NCBI RefSeq assembly: GCF_018448905.1
Contig: NZ_RCWA01000005.1
Location: forward strand, 62,001 to 126,000
Length of the DNA stretch: 64,000 bases
Direction of reading: 5' to 3'
Source: Photorhabdus heterorhabditis
Lineage (GTDB): Bacteria; Pseudomonadota; Gammaproteobacteria; Enterobacterales; Enterobacteriaceae
Within the stretch, counting starts at the first letter, position 1, and the number at the start of each line of letters is the position of its first letter. A program made the position numbers and the translations under genes. Below the pieces are notes generated by a model that was not told the DNA's origin, did no database searches, and worked only from the letters and a program-made list of their open reading frames with translations. Positions 1 to 9,073 of the stretch are shown here, piece after piece.

Positions 1-667
1 GTGGCAGGAGATCGGCAATTTTCCGATGTTGCCAATGTCCCAATGACCAATAAATCAGTCCTGAAAGCAGTAACAGAATGGAAATAATGACTATGCCATG
101 ATGAACAAAAAATTCCGAAATATTGGTCAGTTGTTTGAGTGGTCCTTGCCACTTCTCTCGCGGAACTAATTTCGCTAACTGAGGAATAAATTTGTCACAC
201 ACCAGATTCATCATCAGTACAACAAGGAAAAGCAAAAACGCGGGATACACTACCGCGCCTGTTAACGCTGATGTCATTTCACTTTTCCCTTGTACAATGC
301 GGCTGGCACGACGCAAAGCATCGGCAATATTACCTGCTAACACCCCAGAACCTATTAAGGTAGCTTCCTGAACCGGAATCCAGTCCATCAGCATGGTTTC
401 CAGCGCGTCCTGACCTTTATCCAACGCTTGAATGCAGTCCGTCAGTAGCACGGCAATTGGATGCTTTTTCTTGCCAAAATCTGTTGCTACATTACGCATA
501 TCGACCAATGCCTGCCGTAGCGATTTATTGTTATCCAGCAGGAACGCCAGCATGTCGTAAAAGGCAATCCGATCTTTGGCTGAAAAAGTTTTACGGTATA
601 TCCAGCGAACAACCGCAGACACCTGAACATCTACGGATAACGCATGTTCTCGCTGTTGCTTAAACAC
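1..667 (-). CDS. pilR: PilR, inner-membrane platform protein of the type IVb thin pilus (3' end outside window)
   Basis: A T2SSF/GspF-type inner-membrane protein that should form the platform on which the PilQ ATPase acts in pilus assembly. The minus-strand frame is open from a GTG at 667 to the window edge, giving about 222 residues. The GTG has a strong GGAGG Shine-Dalgarno and overlaps the pilQ stop by one base (TAGTG), which implies translational coupling. The start reads MFKQQREHALSVDV. The segments FYDMLAFLLDNNKSLRQAL and LIGSGVLAGNIADALRRAS are typical of the T2SSF cytoplasmic helical domain, and a hydrophobic stretch (YPAFLLFLVVLMMNLV) forms the first membrane segment. It follows pilQ in the R64 order. 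The C-terminal half, including the second T2SSF repeat, is not in the window. Confidence 0.88.
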   Translation of the reverse strand, partial: MFKQQREHALSVDVQVSAVVRWIYRKTFSAKDRIAFYDMLAFLLDNNKSLRQALVDMRNVATDFGKKKHPIAVLLTDCIQALDKGQDALETMLMDWIPVQEATLIGSGVLAGNIADALRRASRIVQGKSEMTSALTGAVVYPAFLLFLVVLMMNLVCDKFIPQLAKLVPREKWQGPLKQLTNISEFFVHHGIVIISILLLLSGLIYWSLGHWQHRKIADLLP

Positions 668-2181
668 TAGTCCTCCTTCAACAGCGTGTAGCTGTCTTCA
701 TCAAGCGGGCAGATAGCATCAGCAGCCAAGGGATCAACCTCTCCGGTATTGATATAATGTAGAACATGCTGATTACGAGTAATTCCTCCTAATGAACGAT
801 GCCAATAGGTTTTAGCCGCTGTCGGCCCATCAGTTCGGTACAGTTTGTAAAACTGGGCATCTGGAGAAATTACCTCAGCCACAACAACTCGCCCAATAAT
901 GCCTTTGTAGCAGTATTCACAACCGTCACCATGACGCATAAACACCTTTTCAGGTTGGCAGTAGCGTTCTATCAACGCCCGCTCATCGGGGGTCAATTGG
1001 GAGGCAACTGATGCATAGGAACGCTTACAGTGCGGACAGATGCGTTGAACCAGACGTTGACTGATTAATCCCATCAATAGTTGAGGGTCGGCGATCAACC
1101 GGCCTGGTACACCTTCGGTTTCCAGACGCTCAATAATGTTGATAGGGTTATTAGCATGCAGAGTGGTCATCATCAAGTGCCCAGTCATTGCAGCTTTAAT
1201 CGCCGCCATCGCCGAGTCATAGTCGCGAATTTCACCGTTCAGAATGGCATCCGGATCAGAGCGTAAGGCATAGGCAATGGAGAGTAACCAGGCGCGACTG
1301 ACTTCTTGTACATTCTTTTTATCCGCAATTATTGGTGTTTGAATGGCTCCAGGTATACGACCTTCTGGGGGATCTTCAATGGTCAGTAACCGTTTCACTG
1401 GTAACCGGTTGGTGTATCCGTTCATCGATAAATAGGCAGCGGATACCGTGCGTAATGTGGTGGATTTCCCTGAACCAGTGGGACCTGACAGGATAATAAT
1501 TCCTTCCGGCCGACACAGAAGCCTCTTAATGGTACTTATTTGCTGCGGTAGAAATCCCAGCAATTCAAAACTCGGCACTTGAGCACCATCATCTTTAATC
1601 AGGCGCATAACGGCATATAACCCGCCGACAGCTGGCATATGTGCGTAACGAGCGCCAAATATTCCTAGCGGTTTCACAAATGCTTCAGCAATCCGACCAT
1701 CTTGATGCTGGTTTGGGTAGAACTGTTTTTCAGTCACATCACACATCGACAACACGATGGTTGACGCTAGCTCCCAACCTTCCTCTTTATCAATACAATC
1801 TAGCACCAGCAATTCACCATGTACCCGTGCTTCGATATAGCAAAAATCGCTGTTATCGCGTCCTATAGTAAAATGCAAATCTGATGATCCAAGCTTAATT
1901 GCCTCGCGAAAGTAGCGCAGAACCTTGCTTTGAGTCGATGAAAGTTGTGTCCTATTATTTTGCTGAGCATCATTCAGTTGTACTACTTCATCTAACGAAA
2001 CAGCTCTACAACGAGTTCGACCAGGGTTAGCTTTCTGTACACGACTAACATAGTTTTGTATCAAGAAATCCCCGCTACGATTTTCTGCGTAGCAAATATC
2101 CAGTATGTCATCCTCCTTTGGTGTGACGCAGATATAGCGGGCAATCTCCTGCGGTGGTGATTCAATGACAAAATTTGTCAT
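667..2181 (-). CDS. pilQ: PilQ, pilus assembly/secretion ATPase (GspE/PulE family)
   Basis: Cytoplasmic hexameric ATPase that powers assembly of the type IVb thin pilus through PilR. The 504-residue length is usual for the family. Walker [10 protein letters not shown] lies at residues 233-241, followed by the Asp box region (LTIEDPPEGRIPGA) and a Walker B/His box region (ILNGEIRDYDSAMAAIKAAMTGHLMMTTLHAN). A C-terminal CxxC pair (CPHC and CEYC) forms the zinc-binding tetracysteine motif of type II/IV secretion ATPases. It sits between pilP and pilR, 12 bases after pilP. All core motifs look intact. Confidence 0.93.
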   Translation of the reverse strand: MTNFVIESPPQEIARYICVTPKEDDILDICYAENRSGDFLIQNYVSRVQKANPGRTRCRAVSLDEVVQLNDAQQNNRTQLSSTQSKVLRYFREAIKLGSSDLHFTIGRDNSDFCYIEARVHGELLVLDCIDKEEGWELASTIVLSMCDVTEKQFYPNQHQDGRIAEAFVKPLGIFGARYAHMPAVGGLYAVMRLIKDDGAQVPSFELLGFLPQQISTIKRLLCRPEGIIILSGPTGSGKSTTLRTVSAAYLSMNGYTNRLPVKRLLTIEDPPEGRIPGAIQTPIIADKKNVQEVSRAWLLSIAYALRSDPDAILNGEIRDYDSAMAAIKAAMTGHLMMTTLHANNPINIIERLETEGVPGRLIADPQLLMGLISQRLVQRICPHCKRSYASVASQLTPDERALIERYCQPEKVFMRHGDGCEYCYKGIIGRVVVAEVISPDAQFYKLYRTDGPTAAKTYWHRSLGGITRNQHVLHYINTGEVDPLAADAICPLDEDSYTLLKED

Positions 2182-2193
2182 ACCATTCCTCTT

Positions 2194-2691
2194 TTAATTA
2201 AATGGTAAAGAGCGTTCATTTGAGCCGTTGGATACTCGGACTTCGAGTGCCGTGATCGCTTTAATTTTGTACGCTGTACCTGGAATAAATTGCCCTGTTG
2301 TGGCTTCAACCCAGCTGCCATCAGGCAATCCTAAGCGGGCAATTAACCGGTTACCTGTTCCGTAGATTTCTTGAATATGAGGTAACTGCTGCATTCTGGG
2401 CATGACCGATGAATGCATTTCACTGTCAGTAACAGAGGACATTGTTGTTGTTATATTTTCGCTGACATTTTCAGCAAGTTCTTTTTGCGCCCGTGCTCGT
2501 GCTGCTTGCGCTTCTAGGATCACCGTTTCAGCCTGAATTTGTTCCAGCTGATGTAAGGTATAGTTTGTCATCACTGGCGGTTTGGTCTTTTGGGGCATTT
2601 CTATTTCGTTATCTGTTGTTGATGCTTTGGCAGGTAGACATGTACTTGAGATTAGAACAACAATAAGGGATAAGTAATTACGGTTTTGCAT
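2194..2691 (-). CDS. pilP: PilP, pilus biogenesis protein
   Basis: Small periplasmic or membrane-anchored protein of the thin-pilus machine, which in related systems probably links the inner-membrane components to the secretin. The ATG at 2691 is chosen (165 residues, MQNRNYLSLIVVLIS...), because AAGGA lies 7 bases upstream; the longer TTG start at 2706 would overlap that site. A signal-peptide-like N-terminus ending near PAKAS precedes a charged, helix-prone region (residues about 45-75) and a C-terminal beta-rich part (GTGNRLIARLGLPDGSWVE). The start overlaps the end of pilO. Assignment rests on order and general features more than on diagnostic motifs. Confidence 0.8.
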   Translation of the reverse strand: MQNRNYLSLIVVLISSTCLPAKASTTDNEIEMPQKTKPPVMTNYTLHQLEQIQAETVILEAQAARARAQKELAENVSENITTTMSSVTDSEMHSSVMPRMQQLPHIQEIYGTGNRLIARLGLPDGSWVEATTGQFIPGTAYKIKAITALEVRVSNGSNERSLPFN

Positions 2692-3973
2692 AGAGTTTTC
2701 CTTCAATTTTGTAGTTCAGTCGTCCCTGACTTAACACCAGAGTGATTTGGTTGAGTCGGATACCGATATCATCTATCCCTGCAAACAATTGAGTTGGTGG
2801 GATAGTTGTATCGAGTGACAAACTAAATGTCCGCCAAGGCAATACCGATTCCTCTCCTGAGGGAGTCACAATGCGGTTATCCTCTTCCTGAAGAGTGAGA
2901 GGTAGTCGCATTTGTTGGGTGAATGTCGTTAATCGCTGGATTTGTACCTCTCCCTTTGGCAATTCGCGTTTATCAGCTGGTGTTTCAAATGAGATGGACT
3001 GGTTAAAACCACCAATATCGCCACTCCCCGGTAAATTGAAATAAGGATGCTCAGTAAACGTTTGTTTTACTCGATGGGCAAAATCGCCGACATTGCCTCC
3101 ATCAGGCAAGGTATAGGCAAAACGGATGGAACCCTCCTGAGAACACTGTGCTTCCTTGAAGATCCAGCCAGCCAGCGATATAGGAGCGGCCTGCCAACGT
3201 GCAGCACAGGTATTCACAAAATTTTTCAATCGCGGTTGGGTAATCCATGGAGGAATAATGACAGAACTCGCCGATATATTTTCCTGCTGCTGAGCCAATA
3301 TCGCCTGACGGACAGCTTCCTGTCGAATCGCTTCTTGGTGGTCACTATAAAGCGTCCAACCGCAGTAACTGACCAGAACCGCAATCCCGAATGTCACCAT
3401 GCCAAATAGCGTTTTTTTCATGGATGCTGAGTAAAAGTGGCTAGAAGCAGGAAATCGACTCCCATTTAGGAATGCATCAAGATTAAATGGCTGGCTACCG
3501 TCAATGTGCCAATCTGTCGGTGCAAAACATTGCCACCCGTCTTTAGGTTCGTGGTTAAATTGCGTAAAGGTTTCTCGTGCTTGTTCGATATGGAGGCGGT
3601 TGCCTACTACATCGTTTATCAACACACCATCAATACTGCTGACAAAGGCAAATTTGTCCGTCTCTAATGGCATAATGGTATAGCCACTCTTAATCTGTTG
3701 AGAGGCTATCAACAAACCCAATGAGTAGAGTCCCTTTATTTTTCTAGGTAATGTCAGTGTTGATCGACGGACTAGGCCGGCTACAAACTGGGCTTGGCCT
3801 TCACTATCACGGTAACGATAAGTCACTACGTGATCGGCACCCAGCCGTCGAGCCAATCCCTTGATATTTCTGCGATCACGCGATGAAACTGGTTCCCAGG
3901 TAACACCAGCAAGAAATGCAATATGCCCTCGAATGACAGGCGTGGCTGTCATAGTGTTGTTGTGCTGTTGCAT
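2678..3973 (-). CDS. pilO: PilO, pilus biogenesis inner-membrane protein
   Basis: Inner-membrane component of the type IVb thin-pilus apparatus, 431 residues. A large N-terminal cytoplasmic part (residues 1-185) is followed by one clear membrane segment at about 188-207 and a periplasmic C-terminal domain, the topology known for the R64 PilO family. The ATG overlaps the pilN stop (TAATG), so the genes are translationally coupled. No catalytic motif is expected or seen. Confidence 0.85.
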   Translation of the reverse strand: MQQHNNTMTATPVIRGHIAFLAGVTWEPVSSRDRRNIKGLARRLGADHVVTYRYRDSEGQAQFVAGLVRRSTLTLPRKIKGLYSLGLLIASQQIKSGYTIMPLETDKFAFVSSIDGVLINDVVGNRLHIEQARETFTQFNHEPKDGWQCFAPTDWHIDGSQPFNLDAFLNGSRFPASSHFYSASMKKTLFGMVTFGIAVLVSYCGWTLYSDHQEAIRQEAVRQAILAQQQENISASSVIIPPWITQPRLKNFVNTCAARWQAAPISLAGWIFKEAQCSQEGSIRFAYTLPDGGNVGDFAHRVKQTFTEHPYFNLPGSGDIGGFNQSISFETPADKRELPKGEVQIQRLTTFTQQMRLPLTLQEEDNRIVTPSGEESVLPWRTFSLSLDTTIPPTQLFAGIDDIGIRLNQITLVLSQGRLNYKIEGKLYAKP

Positions 3974-5604
3974 TATACTTCCTGTAAAATCACTGGCGTA
4001 ATCAGGATCACTAACATTGTGTCTGCATCTTCATTCTGTTGACCACCGCCTAAGCCAAAGAACCAAGGCTGCCCAACTCCCTCTTTTCCCGCTTTTCGGT
4101 TAGTCTGCTGGAATCCAGAAAGTACAATGGTTTGCCCTGATTTCATGTTGACGCGTTGATTGACGGTCTTCAATTTAGTATTCAACAGTTCTACCGAACT
4201 TCCTCCACTAGTAAATGTCCTGCGAGTTGGTGGATCAGAAAGACTGATTGAAAATTGCAGTTGTAGATTATTCGCATCCGGCATGATGTATGGCAGCAAT
4301 GTCATGTTGAATCCGGTTGTAATTGTGGCTGGTTGGATAGAAGTCGATGTTCCGACATTGGCGGTAGACTCGGTAGTCACTTGCGCTACATAATCTTCTT
4401 GCTCAGCAACTTGTAGCGGCAGTGATGTCATATTGGTCGTTGCACTAGACTGTTGAGTGACTACACTGACCTTAGCTTGCTCAGAAAGTGCTTTGATAAA
4501 GCCTTTTGAACCAGCTAACTTACCATCAACAATAGACAATCCTCCGGTCATGGCGTTTTCAGCTGCTCCGGAAAATCCACTGGTTAACGTCATTCCAACA
4601 CTGCCGCTGCTAAATATGGCATTCCAGTCAATACCAATTTGATCTTTATTATGTTTTTCAATGCTCAAGACTTCCACATTCAGTACGACTTGACGGTTCA
4701 ATTCTTTATTACGTTCTGCCACAAATTGTCCTACAACATCCAAAACTTGTGGTGCATCAGTGACCGTCAAATGCCCAGACGAAAGGAACATTCGTCCAAC
4801 GTTTGGAGTCAACATGGTTTTAATTGAATTCTGCAAATCAGCATACAGAGAAGATTTAATTTCCATTGTGGTCGTTTGTGAGGTATTAGCATCACCTGTA
4901 ATGGCATTTCCGCTTTGACCACCACTGTTTCCCGCTGTTGATGTCGTACCACTGACGACTTTTGAATTGAATTCTGCTTTAGAATCCATAAACGCAATAT
5001 TGAAAGATCGCGTTTCCAGGTAGTAGAGATAAATTCGTCCCTTTTCGTAACGCCATGACATCCCTAACCGGCTGGTCACGCTATCAAGCAGCCCTGACAG
5101 TGAACCGCTCCAATACAGCCCATTCAGCGTACCAGAAGGATTAGCAGATATAGCTGGAAATGAATTTCCCATGGTAGCTAGAGGCACCATACCGTTCGCA
5201 TCAGGCGATGGGATATTGTTTGTCAGTTGTTGGGTTTTTCCTCCAGTACTGCCTAATACCATTGAAACATCAGGGGTTACCGTCACCGGGATTCGACAAA
5301 CACCAGCGATGCGTTGAGAGATTTCGTTGAGGGTGATGTTACCTTGCCGATTTAGTGTAATGGTGCAATCAGGTACGGACTTTTGAGTTTGACGTTTTTC
5401 AATAATCGGAACAGGGTTAATCCACTGGCTTCTTGCTTCTCCAACCATCGGCCCTGTTGATTTCAGTCGGTTCATTTGCTCTTGTGCTCGGGCGTAATCG
5501 TTATCAGCATGTTGCATATTGTTATTGATACGCTCGATACTGGCACAGCCGGATAGAACTAACGCCGCCAATATTGGCGTTAGAACAAATATTTTATTAC
5601 ACAT
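3973..5604 (-). CDS. pilN: PilN, outer-membrane lipoprotein secretin of the thin pilus
   Basis: Secretin forming the outer-membrane pore for the pilus. The lipoprotein signal ends at Cys20 (lipobox LVLSGC). The N-terminal half carries the STN-like segment (NITLNEISQRIAGVCRIPV), then a Gly/Ser/Thr-rich linker near residues 205-245 and an N-domain (LTVTDAPQVLDVVGQFVAERN). The C-terminal half has secretin features, including VSVVTQQSSATTNM and the late QTIVLSGFQQT segment. The 543-residue length fits R64-type PilN. It lies 16 bases after pilM and overlaps pilO. Confidence 0.93.
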   Translation of the reverse strand: MCNKIFVLTPILAALVLSGCASIERINNNMQHADNDYARAQEQMNRLKSTGPMVGEARSQWINPVPIIEKRQTQKSVPDCTITLNRQGNITLNEISQRIAGVCRIPVTVTPDVSMVLGSTGGKTQQLTNNIPSPDANGMVPLATMGNSFPAISANPSGTLNGLYWSGSLSGLLDSVTSRLGMSWRYEKGRIYLYYLETRSFNIAFMDSKAEFNSKVVSGTTSTAGNSGGQSGNAITGDANTSQTTTMEIKSSLYADLQNSIKTMLTPNVGRMFLSSGHLTVTDAPQVLDVVGQFVAERNKELNRQVVLNVEVLSIEKHNKDQIGIDWNAIFSSGSVGMTLTSGFSGAAENAMTGGLSIVDGKLAGSKGFIKALSEQAKVSVVTQQSSATTNMTSLPLQVAEQEDYVAQVTTESTANVGTSTSIQPATITTGFNMTLLPYIMPDANNLQLQFSISLSDPPTRRTFTSGGSSVELLNTKLKTVNQRVNMKSGQTIVLSGFQQTNRKAGKEGVGQPWFFGLGGGQQNEDADTMLVILITPVILQEV

Positions 5605-5620
5605 GCTTTTATCCTATTGA

Positions 5621-6067
5621 TTAGTTCAGATAGACAACCGCGCCATCGGGAATTCTTATCGGTACTGGTACGGTCATATCTTTGCCACTGTTGTCGATGA
5701 GATGACGTTGCTTAACTGTGCCAAGCAACGCAGAAGATAGAGTTTGTGTTTTGAGAGCATTCATTAACCCACGCTCAGGTTTTTGCCATACATAAACACG
5801 CTGCTTAAAAATTACATGATAGATTTCATGATTTGGCTTCATGCCGATCTGGTCAGGTTTTAATACTATCTCATTCGGTGTCGCGTTCACGTCAGGATGA
5901 TCATAAAGGTAATCATTTATCGCATTGATATACTGAACAGTTTCAGTTGCTCGCTGTGTCATAATCGTTAAGGTTTCAACAACATCCAGCTGTGAATTCT
6001 GACGATTTTCATAAAGACTTGTCAGAGTCAATACAACAAGGAAAAAGGAAAGCAGTAGATACCCCAT
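5621..6067 (-). CDS. pilM: PilM, membrane-anchored pilus biogenesis protein
   Basis: Short (148 residues) protein with one N-terminal membrane anchor (about residues 1-20, MGYLLLSFFLVVLTL) and a soluble periplasmic remainder. Size, topology and place between pilL and pilN match PilM of R64-type thin-pilus operons. Its function there is required for pilus formation but biochemically unclear. It starts 9 bases after the end of pilL. Confidence 0.82.
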   Translation of the reverse strand: MGYLLLSFFLVVLTLTSLYENRQNSQLDVVETLTIMTQRATETVQYINAINDYLYDHPDVNATPNEIVLKPDQIGMKPNHEIYHVIFKQRVYVWQKPERGLMNALKTQTLSSALLGTVKQRHLIDNSGKDMTVPVPIRIPDGAVVYLN

Positions 6068-6076
6068 GACTACACC

Positions 6077-6739
6077 TCATTGTTCCATAACCTGAATGAG
6101 ACATTGTGGTGTATTGGTTTCTACATACAGGGGTTTTTGGGCGTATTGGTAGAGACTAAATACGTCATTGAGTGCTGATTTAAAATGACCTTTAAATTGT
6201 AATGGGGCATCTATACGATAATTAATCGGGGTTTCCCATATTACCGTCCAATTAATGGAATCTGCCGCTGAGCACATTTCTTTTACTGCCCAAGCCATAA
6301 TGCCGTCTTTTAATGTTGTTCCTTTTTCAATACGCCATTGTTTTTCAACTGGGGTAACGGGAGGAGGATTCTGCGTTAAATTGATTGGTTTTATAGTCGT
6401 TGTACCTTTAAATGTATTCGATGATATAGCCCTTGGCTTAGGAGCTTGCTTTGTGACTTCCATTTTTCCTGCATTTTGTGAAGCAATGACAGGTGTTTTT
6501 ATGGTTACCTTGGGGGGAGTTAAGGCTGCAATAGTCGTTTTATTTTCATGTCCTTTACCAATATTTTTCATTGCCATATTTTTAGGTGATTTTGCGACAC
6601 CTTCTAATCCAAGAATTTGTTGCTGCTCAGTAACGACGGTTATTTCTGGGGCCACCTTGGGAGGATTATTTAATACTTGGGTTTGACATCCAGCCAATAA
6701 TAACACAGCCGCCGATCCAGCAAGAAAATAACGCTTCAT
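6077..6739 (-). CDS. pilL: PilL, lipoprotein with C-terminal TcpQ-like domain
   Basis: First gene of the pil operon; 220 residues. Its lipoprotein signal peptide ends at Cys18 (LLLAGC). The middle is low-complexity and Thr/Lys/Pro-rich. The C-terminal about 90 residues (starting WRIEKGTTLKDGIMAWA) resemble the TcpQ/PilL domain that works with the secretin. It is shorter than the R64 protein, mainly through the linker. About 490 bases of non-coding sequence separate it from the antiterminator-like gene upstream. Confidence 0.85.
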   Translation of the reverse strand: MKRYFLAGSAAVLLLAGCQTQVLNNPPKVAPEITVVTEQQQILGLEGVAKSPKNMAMKNIGKGHENKTTIAALTPPKVTIKTPVIASQNAGKMEVTKQAPKPRAISSNTFKGTTTIKPINLTQNPPPVTPVEKQWRIEKGTTLKDGIMAWAVKEMCSAADSINWTVIWETPINYRIDAPLQFKGHFKSALNDVFSLYQYAQKPLYVETNTPQCLIQVMEQ

Positions 6740-7226
6740 GGGTATTCCTATGTCGTTGAGGATAGTGGGTTCGATTTTGTAGCTGATTGCTTAAAGCTAT
6801 TTTTTAATATTTGGCTATTGATCCGTTTGTTTACCGAAGCTTGCTTTACTTTCGGAGTAGATACGGAACATTCAGATAAAAACACATTTGCAAGTATCAC
6901 TGTGATCAGAAGAGATCCTTTATGTCCAGAACTACCCCAGTGATTGAAGTTTTTTCTTGAATGTCATTAATAAGAGCTTTCTATTTTGATTACTAAATTG
7001 ATTAATTAAAAAATGCAAAAGTACTCGGTTTGATATTATTTTTAGTTAATTAACTAATTTCACGGGTATGATGGCATGACTCCTGATATCGGTGATTACC
7101 TACTCAGTAACGACTATTGTAGTGACTTTTCCTTGGTTTCCGTTTTGACATGGAAAATGCCTATTGAGAAAAAAAACGCTAACATAAACGTTAGCGGCTA
7201 GATTGAAAAAAATATTTTTTAAAGAA
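6740..7226. other. Non-coding leader between antiterminator gene and pil operon
   Basis: No convincing gene on either strand. The sequence is AT-rich and should hold the pil promoter and leader on the minus strand, plus the terminator of the upstream gene at its right edge. I looked for the RfaH ops core (GGCGGTAGCGT or its complement) and did not find a match. Confidence 0.6.
7168..7197 (-). terminator. Rho-independent terminator after the NusG/RfaH-like gene
   Basis: On the minus strand CGCTAAC and GTTAGCG (7190-7196 and 7177-7183 on the plus numbering) form a 7-bp stem with a 6-base loop, followed directly by a run of T residues. It lies about 30 bases after the stop of the antiterminator-like gene, so that gene is probably its own transcription unit. 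Confidence 0.8.
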
Positions 7227-7697
7227 TCAGGAAACGCTATAACGGATTTCACGGCTTTCGAGAAAGCGTAAAAATGCGCATTGGCGTTCATGTACTGAAG
7301 TAATTTGCGCAATGTGCTGAATTTCAGCAAGAAGTAAAGGAGCTGCGCTAAGACATTCCACAGACTTATCTTGAAGGTTTAATAGAACTTCTTTTGAATG
7401 TTCCAATTCGTTAATAATGTGCTGTGGAACAATACAAGGCTCCCCTCCAAAACGGACAAATGCAATAGCTCCTGGAATATTAGTAATTGTTGTTGTGTGA
7501 ACTTTATGGATATCAAACTGCAGAAAAAGATAATTTGGAAGCATAGGCTTCTGGGTATATCGGAAGGAATTGCAGTCCGTTCTAGGTGAGACTTTTATCA
7601 ACATAGGCCGAAAAACATTAATACCTAATGCACTGACTCGCCGTGAAATTTTTTCGACATCCTGAACAGTGCAATAGAGCACATACCAGCAGTTCAC
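7227..7697 (-). CDS. NusG/RfaH-family transcription antiterminator (N-terminal NGN domain)
   Basis: The N-terminus CWYVLYCTVQDVEKISRRVSALGINVFRP and the later PMLPNYLFLQFDIHKVHTT and GAIAFVRFGGEP segments match the NGN domain of RfaH-type specialised NusG paralogues, which bind RNA polymerase and let it read through long operons. The start is the GTG at 7697 (156 residues): AAGGAGG lies 5 bases upstream, and the encoded start aligns with RfaH, whereas the ATG at 7733 would place this site inside the gene. The C-terminal KOW part is poorly recognisable. Position upstream of pil suggests it controls that operon, as TraB (NusG-like) is thought to act in IncI plasmids; this role is inferred. Confidence 0.85.
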   Translation of the reverse strand: MNCWYVLYCTVQDVEKISRRVSALGINVFRPMLIKVSPRTDCNSFRYTQKPMLPNYLFLQFDIHKVHTTTITNIPGAIAFVRFGGEPCIVPQHIINELEHSKEVLLNLQDKSVECLSAAPLLLAEIQHIAQITSVHERQCAFLRFLESREIRYSVS

Positions 7698-7892
7698 TCT
7701 TTCCTCCTTAGTTTTTAGGGAAGCCGCCCCCATTTCCTATCCGCGAGGTAGGAATATATAAATAAATTTTATGGTTGCTTGAATATCAAGTAATAATACA
7801 ACAATTTGCTTTATATTCAAGTTTTGCTTTCTAAGCGAACCTCACATTTTTGATTTAATCGTTATGCTAGTGAAAAAGTGAGCGAGGAAAAA

Positions 7893-8240
7893 ATGGTACC
7901 GAAACGTTTAAAAGAAGCCCGATTGCACAGAGGGCTGAAGCAGGTAGAGTTGGCAGAACTGCTTGAATTAGATGGTGTTGATATACGAAAAATGATCTCA
8001 AATTATGAGACTGGCCGCTATACACCATCCTTTAAAATTGTGGTTGCCATTGCTAAAAAACTTAATTATCCAGAATGCTATTTCTACATTCAAGATGATA
8101 TCTTTGCAAAGAAAGTATTGAGCCTTTTCTTATCGAATGTTGAAATTGAGAATCTTTACCATTTAGAAATTCAACATATAAAAGATTCAGTGTGCTCACT
8201 TTCTGATTTCTTGAAGAAAAATTTCCCTGAATCAAAATGA
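7893..8240 (+). CDS. XRE-family helix-turn-helix regulator
   Basis: 115-residue DNA-binding protein with an N-terminal HTH_3 domain (RLKEARLHRGLKQVELAELL ... ISNYETGRYTPSFKIVVAIAKKL) and a C-terminal helical tail. The ATG at 7893 is preferred over the GTG at 7878, because GAGGA sits 4 bases upstream of it. It is divergent from the antiterminator gene, so it may control the pil region or itself. An ordinary element-borne regulator; its target is unknown. Confidence 0.85.
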   Translation: MVPKRLKEARLHRGLKQVELAELLELDGVDIRKMISNYETGRYTPSFKIVVAIAKKLNYPECYFYIQDDIFAKKVLSLFLSNVEIENLYHLEIQHIKDSVCSLSDFLKKNFPESK

Positions 8241-9073
8241 AGAGCGCGGCTTAATCTTCTCTTAATCAGGAAAGCCGCCGCCAACTGCGAGAAGGTGTAT
8301 TTAGGCTGATTATCACTCGTTTGGTGTAAACCCTTATTTTCGCTAAAGTGCTCTAAGGCATAAGGCATTGTTGTAACATGTCATAATCTTTTTATATGCG
8401 GGTTGCTTTATAGTTAATAGGATTGACAGCGATATGTACATGGAGGCTACTAGTATCATGACGAATCGCAGGCAGCATATTGATGCTCGCTTAGGTTTAA
8501 TTCGCCATTTAGCTCATGCTGACGACCGTCAGAAAAAATGCTTATAAAATAAGTTTAAAATTTGGTGCTGCACTATGTTCGATATAATTGACCAGCTGGT
8601 GAAAGATAGCTTGTTTTGTGTTGGTACTGCGGAGATGAACTTTCTCACTCATCTGAATCTATCTGTTTAAAGGAACGATCAGTAGCCTAAAAAAATAACA
8701 CCTTATCAGTAGTAGGATTAGATAATACAATAAATTAATATACCCTTCTTCTTTCAAGTTGCTGCTTTGTTGGCTGTTTTGACTTACCCCAGTCACATCG
8801 TTATCTATGCTCCTGGGGGCCGTTCACTTGCCGCCGCGCTACAACTTGGAATCTATTGGATATAGTAAGGGAATCTGACCAGTTACCTGGTCAGATTTTA
8901 TTAATTTGATTTTATAATTTTCCGAATTGTGGGCGCAATTCGATAATGAACTTTACAATAACGAGGTGGCTTATTTCTCGTCAATAATATAAGTCTTTTT
9001 TATGACTCCATTTTTTAGTCACCTGTCTGATCGGTTACAAGAAATAATCGGATATAACTAATTGATAGAAAAA
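8241..9073. other. Gene-poor stretch with an ERIC repeat and gene debris
   Basis: No intact gene. A short plus-strand ORF at 8458-8547 (29 codons, start MTNRRQHIDARLG) is preceded by GGAGG at a long spacing and may be the decayed 5' end of something. A minus-strand open stretch at 8171-8368 overlaps the regulator gene and resembles nothing I know. An ERIC-type repeat lies at 8739-8864. Confidence 0.6.
8739..8864. repeat. ERIC/IRU-type intergenic palindromic repeat
   Basis: About 126 bases with complementary ends (TATACCC...TTTCAAGTTG and CAACTTG...GGATATA) and the characteristic ERIC core (CCCAGTCACAT ... TATGCTCCTGGGGGCC). ERIC elements of this length are spread through Enterobacterales genomes, including Photorhabdus, always between genes, and form long hairpins if transcribed. 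Confidence 0.85.

Noticed and set aside
6740-7226. Possible RfaH ops element in the pil leader
   Set aside because: No match to GGCGGTAGCGT or its complement was found on reading both strands.
8171-8368. 65-codon minus-strand frame behind the XRE regulator
   Set aside because: It overlaps the end of the regulator gene, has no clear ribosome site and no recognised family. It may be a remnant, but nothing supports a call.
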